Source: Onchocerca volvulus (Eukaryota; Nematoda; Chromadorea; Rhabditida; Onchocercidae). Taken from it: a stretch of 64,000 nt of DNA. The notes under the pieces are model-generated. The model did not search any database, was not told the DNA's origin, and worked only from the letters and a program-made list of their open reading frames with translations. The DNA is taken from positions 6,820,001-6,884,000 of the forward strand of contig HG738137.1 in NCBI GenBank assembly GCA_000499405.2, written 5' to 3'. Below, piece after piece: positions 59,901 through 64,000 of this stretch. The position numbers and the translations under genes were made by a program. Position 1 is the stretch's first letter. Each line of letters opens with the position of its first letter.

Positions 59901-62900
59901 CACATGATGAAATTTCGATTTGATAGATCAATTTACCATTTTTGAAGGTTTGGTAGGGTTATATGGTAATCCTTTTGGATGCATTTGATAAAATCAGGTG
60001 ATTCGAATCAATGATGATTTTTTTCTATTACAATTTAAGTAGCGAAAAAAAAGAATGACTCACAACTAGTAACGTGAACTTTTCTCACAAAAAACTATTG
60101 TACACTTTATCTCTGGTAGCAGGCATAAATATGTTGCTATTTAATCGTATTCATAAATTCTATTTTGATTTGTAAAGACATATTTCATTAGCATTATTCA
60201 TAAAATTTTTATTTGCAGCTAAAGGAAAAAGCACATAGTAATGTAAAAGTAGTTACATGTGATTGGTTATTGGATTGTGCCAAAGCACAAATAGTTTTGG
60301 ATGAATCAAACTATTTGATTTTCAAACAAGAAAAAAGCAATTTTGAATTCTCTCAATACAAATCAAATATAACACCTATGAGAAAACTTGACTATAGCAA
60401 TGAAGCGAGAACGAGAACCACATTGAAAATTACTGAGGTAAGTTTTTCTTTAGATCTTATTTAAAGATTTTAAAATTTATGTGATTGATTTTTGGATTTC
60501 ACAGGAATAAAATAAAGTGAATTTTTTCCTCTTGGATTATCTTTTTCTGTTGGACATCAATTCTTCCGACTCTGAAGCAATCTAAATTGTAAATCTTCTC
60601 TCATTTATTGATTGAATCTATTTGTTCAAGGTCACCTCAGTTTCACTTCTTAAGACTCTTTGATACTGCTTTTGTTTCATTTGTTTAAAAAAGTGCGATT
60701 TTTTAAAATTTATTCGCTATCATATCCATTTTTCTTATTCATCCGTTTTAACTTGTTTTTACATCTTAGGTTTGAAAATATTGATTTTTGAAGCTAATTC
60801 ATCTGTCTTTATTTCAGATAGGATCTAAACTGCTAGGTAAAGCAGTTGAAATATTAGCGAATGCTGAGTTGGATTCTGCAAAAGAAATTATTTGGGAAAG
60901 ACCAGTAAGCAACGACGATGGTGATGATAGCGGTGATCGTCATTTATTCAATGGACTGTCATTTAGAATCGTTGTCAGTAAAGAAGAAATTCGAGATAAA
61001 TTGTTTTCTGATATTGGAAGTCATGGAGGTAATAATGTTTTTGTACAAATTGCATGTAGTCAATTCAAACACAATTATAAAGGCTATCCTAGATAGTATG
61101 GCAACAGCATTTTAAACTTAGTTGCATAGACAGAAGGAATTATAAATAAATAATATAGGAAATAAATGTGGCAATCTAAAAGAAGTGAGACTAATCGCTC
61201 AAGAAAGTTTTGGTTCTTTTGGTTTCATTAAGATTTCACCGATTTAAAAAGACAGTTTTCAGGTAAGATAGAAAAAAAAACAAAAGTTTGGGTCAATTAT
61301 GTGGTGTGTGAAGTGCTCGATTGTCTACTCAATGATAATGCAACAAATTTTAATTGCGGTAGTGTTGTTTCATCGTTTTGGTTGGTGCGTAATTTTCGCA
61401 TTTTAATTTTTTTTTTTGTCAATTTCTCTTGGATTGATGCATGTGCATAAGCGCAAATAAAGTATGAAAAGAACTAGTATGAAAGTTGAAACGAGAAAAT
61501 TCCTCAATTTTCTTGGATTGTAAACTAAGTTTTTTCTATTATTTGCGAATCTAATTGGCCATTTATTAGTTGTTCTTTTTTTCCAATCTAAATGACCATT
61601 ATGCGTAATGTAAGAGTGATTATGATGTCGAGAATATTTTTCATTAATTTCAGTTTGATTTTATCCATAAATTCTTGTACTTCCAGCAAGAATGTGTTGA
61701 AAAAAATGCAATAATGAATGCCGAAAAGCATCCACTTTATCGACCTATTGAAGCATTTGAAATTTCACAGATTTTTGATGGGCACATTGTTGGTTTAAGC
61801 ATATTGCCCGAAACTGAGAAGGATATTTACACTGATATTCTTTATAAGTTCGGAGCCGAGTAGGTTTCTTTTTCAATTTTCAAATTTCATGTTATATAAG
61901 ATTTCCAAAACTTCAGGAACTAAAACTGATTCCAATTTGAATAACTTATTACTAAACGATGTTTCATCATTCAGTATAGCGCATCATTCAATAATGATTT
62001 TGTTGCGTTCTGAATATTCACATGCCAGCTCTTAAGCTGTCCCGTTTAATTTATTTATTGTTTGTTTTCGGACTATTTGCTCTATGAATAATGAACATCG
62101 AATCTGTAATTGGAAAATTTTTTTCCTAATTTAAAATGTTTCTCAGCGTGAAAAATCAGTTGGGACAAGATGAGGAGTTAAATATCTGTACAGAAATAAT
62201 AACCGGTGCTGAAACGGATCGCACCGATTCTGCACGCCGTTGGCAAATACCTGTTTTGGATCCATCGTGGATTATCGAATCTGTCATTCAGGTAATAAAT
62301 CGAACTTTTATGGCGATTTGTAAATGAAAGATTTTAGATATTCTTTTTTCTCATTCTCGAACAAGTTATCTATAACTTCAATTTTTTTCTTCTAGAATCA
62401 AGTGCAACCAGCGCAGCCGTATTTATTCTACGATCAGTCATTCGAGAATTATACGCGGAGTGATCGATTATGGGTACGTGCTATACAACGAAAACCAAGC
62501 AGTCATAGAGCAGATATACTAGATAAAATAAGTACGAAAAATGAACTGCCCATTCAAAAAAGTCTAAGCGAAAACGAAAAAAAGGCAAGTCCACAATTTT
62601 ATGGAATGAATTTTGTAGTAAACAAATAAGTCCAAAATGATGGGAGTTAGGGAAGGATTGAGGACCGAATGTTTGAAATATTCGGTCAGAATGTGTTTGT
62701 TAAAAAGATGGTGATGATATTGATTTGTCTTTTATACAGAAATTTCATTAACCTTTCTTTAAGAATGTCGTAAGATAAGGTTGCAAAGTAGAGAAAAAAA
62801 AACTTTTTTTTTTTTTTTTGAGATGGAAATTAAACAGATCTAGTAATCGAAATTATGAGAAATTGTTTTTTTTTTTTTTTTTTTTTAAATGTATTTGATT

Positions 62901-64000
62901 TTTGGTAAAAAAATGCAATAACGTTTCTTTTCAACAGTGTGCCGAAAAAAATCCGAAAGAACAGACAAATAGCAATTTAGCAGCAGTTTTGGATCTTGCC
63001 GAGGCGTTTGCTTATGTCGATGGAATAAATACACAAAATACATTGAATACTTCACCAATCGGGGGAATTTGGGTGCATACCTCATTTTTCGTAAATTTGA
63101 CCTCAATATAATTAATATAATTTATTTTATTTGATCCATTTGGTATAGGTAAATAATGTAAGAAAGCAAATATAATTGACCATGCTTCAACGAAAAATAA
63201 ATAACCATTAAAAAGTTGTGATTTTTCACTATATGCTGACAATGGCAATGTTTTGGCTGCTTACTATTGTTTAATTACTGTGCAGTAACTTTTGCGAAGT
63301 ATACTTTTAGCTTTTTATGTCTTTAAATTATATATCCTTAGCAATTACAGAATGATACAACTGTAGATCGTATACTTGGCGAAGCAGTGGTTAAAACCGC
63401 TCAAGCAAGTAAGGCTCCTTGGATATCATCGATAAGCGATTATAATCACATACAGGTTACTTTATGGATTAGTCTGTTCACTGTAATGAATGAGTCATTT
63501 CAAAGTACCCTTCGTTTTGATAATAATATTATTTTTTGCCGATTTTTTCCAAAGCCGGTTGAAATTGAGACAAGAGAATAGTAAGTCAAAATCAATGAGC
63601 CTGATGTGTACATAACTTACGATTTTATTTGAATAATATCACAGCCATTGTCCGGAAAATCTGAACTTTTTGAAAAATTTCATACTAATTCAATTTTCTG
63701 TATTAAGTTTTTGTAATTTATAATTTTGTAGACCAGACAGAATAAGAGAAATGCCGAATCAGTCTCACTGTCGGAACCTATGGAAAGTCCTAAAAAAGCT
63801 AGAACAGCCATTTTTGGAAATTATTACGAATCCATTGTCTCAAAAGACGAGAAGAAGTTCGTTAATATGTATTTAAGCATTACTTTTCAAAAAATTCCAC
63901 ATACATTTCAAATGCGAACAACGATGGAAGTTAAGTTTATTTTAAATATGTTTTAAAAATAAGTTTAAATTAAACAGTCATTTTCAGGAGAAAGATAGCT
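56985..64000 (+). CDS. TOPBP1: TopBP1 / MUS-101-like multi-BRCT protein (partial, cut at right edge)
   Basis: A BRCT-repeat scaffold for replication initiation and ATR checkpoint signalling. Exons: 56985-57218, 57408-57521, 57731-57871, 58137-58355, 58472-58622, 58951-59053, 59325-59472, 59682-59843, 60219-60437, 60818-61028, 61263-61384, 61687-61859, 62147-62291, 62396-62584, 62938-63072, 63351-63455 and 63732 onward. Phases close through 857 codons. BRCT1-2 cover residues ~60-240: MMGGTISKAFTKKVTHLVAD, VLSVSWIFAAW, then NGGVYTGNMKKNHCTHLVTD. The third BRCT starts IIYLCGIEDE and includes VVTCDWLLDCAKA. KEIIWERPVS matches a conserved IIWDDP linker. BRCT4-5 give VVSSFWLQECVEKN and HPLYRPIEA, then WQIPVLDPSWIIESV. 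A later segment, ESPKKARTAIF, looks like a nuclear signal. The C-terminal BRCT pair should lie beyond 64000. One intron (62585-62937) appears to start with GC. Confidence 0.85.
62585..62937 (+). other. Probable GC-AG intron in TopBP1-like gene
   Basis: Exon 14 ends AAAAAAG and the intron starts GCAAGT; it ends TTTCAACAG before TGTGCC. The junction is phase 0 and links KK to CAEKNPK. No GT donor near here gives an open frame into the next exon (the nearest, at GTCTAAG, leads to a stop). GCAAGT is the expected extended match for a GC donor. The intron also holds two long poly(T) runs at 62805-62820 and 62866-62886. Confidence 0.6.

Overview
This window is nuclear DNA of an animal with many short, AT-rich introns. 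The genes are broken into small exons separated by GT...AG introns whose 3' ends usually read TTTTCAG or TTTTTAG. The intergenic DNA is very A/T-rich and full of homopolymer runs. The encoded proteins (a nematode Clc-like claudin relative, a secreted class-3 lipase of the type expanded in nematodes, compact eukaryotic housekeeping genes) and splice-acceptor signals sitting just upstream of several start codons (compatible with spliced-leader trans-splicing) point to a nematode, perhaps a filarial or related clade III species. The species call is inference. I see no bacterial, viral or CRISPR-type system.

Layout. 1-1753: no recognisable gene. 1754-3154 (+): four-pass Clc-like/claudin-family protein. 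About 3755-3900 (+): an orphan Rab GTPase fragment. 4735-6496 (-): secreted class-3 lipase. 6497-12866: about 6 kb with no convincing gene. 12867-13049 (+): small orphan ORF with a perfect splice donor. 13501-15490 (+): UPRT-like protein. 16447-22855 (-): SH3BGR-like protein with a long acidic tail. 24868-27842 (-): mitochondrial ribosomal protein L38. 28545-30173 (+): NAA60-type N-acetyltransferase. 30174-33199: mostly empty, with an antisense ORF pair. 33200-38031 (+): TFIID subunit TAF5. 38864-41737 (-): WDR82. 42759-49215 (+): AP-3 beta subunit. 50190-51289 (-): PIG-L. 52268-52778 plus uncertain 5' exons (-): TMEM242. 56985-beyond 64000 (+): TopBP1/MUS-101-like multi-BRCT protein, cut by the window edge.

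The genes are mostly unrelated housekeeping functions: transcription initiation and histone-methyltransferase recruitment (TAF5, WDR82), membrane traffic (AP-3), GPI-anchor synthesis (PIG-L), mitochondrial translation and assembly (MRPL38, TMEM242), Golgi N-terminal acetylation (NAA60) and the DNA-damage checkpoint (TopBP1). Two head-to-head pairs (mrpl-38/NAA60 and WDR82/AP-3 beta) may share promoters. TAF5/WDR82, UPRT/SH3BGR, Clc-like/lipase and AP-3 beta/PIG-L are tail-to-tail. Exon models were built by hand from open frames, GT/AG sites and reading-phase continuity. Where every phase closes and the total length matches the family, I regard the model as strong.

I did not find an exciting new molecular system. 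The most useful second-look items are a possible GC-AG intron in the TopBP1 gene, a possible upstream ORF spliced onto the UPRT message, local tandem repeats (28-, 36-, 32- and 16-bp periods), exon-flanking duplications in TAF5, and a few unassigned exon-like ORFs.
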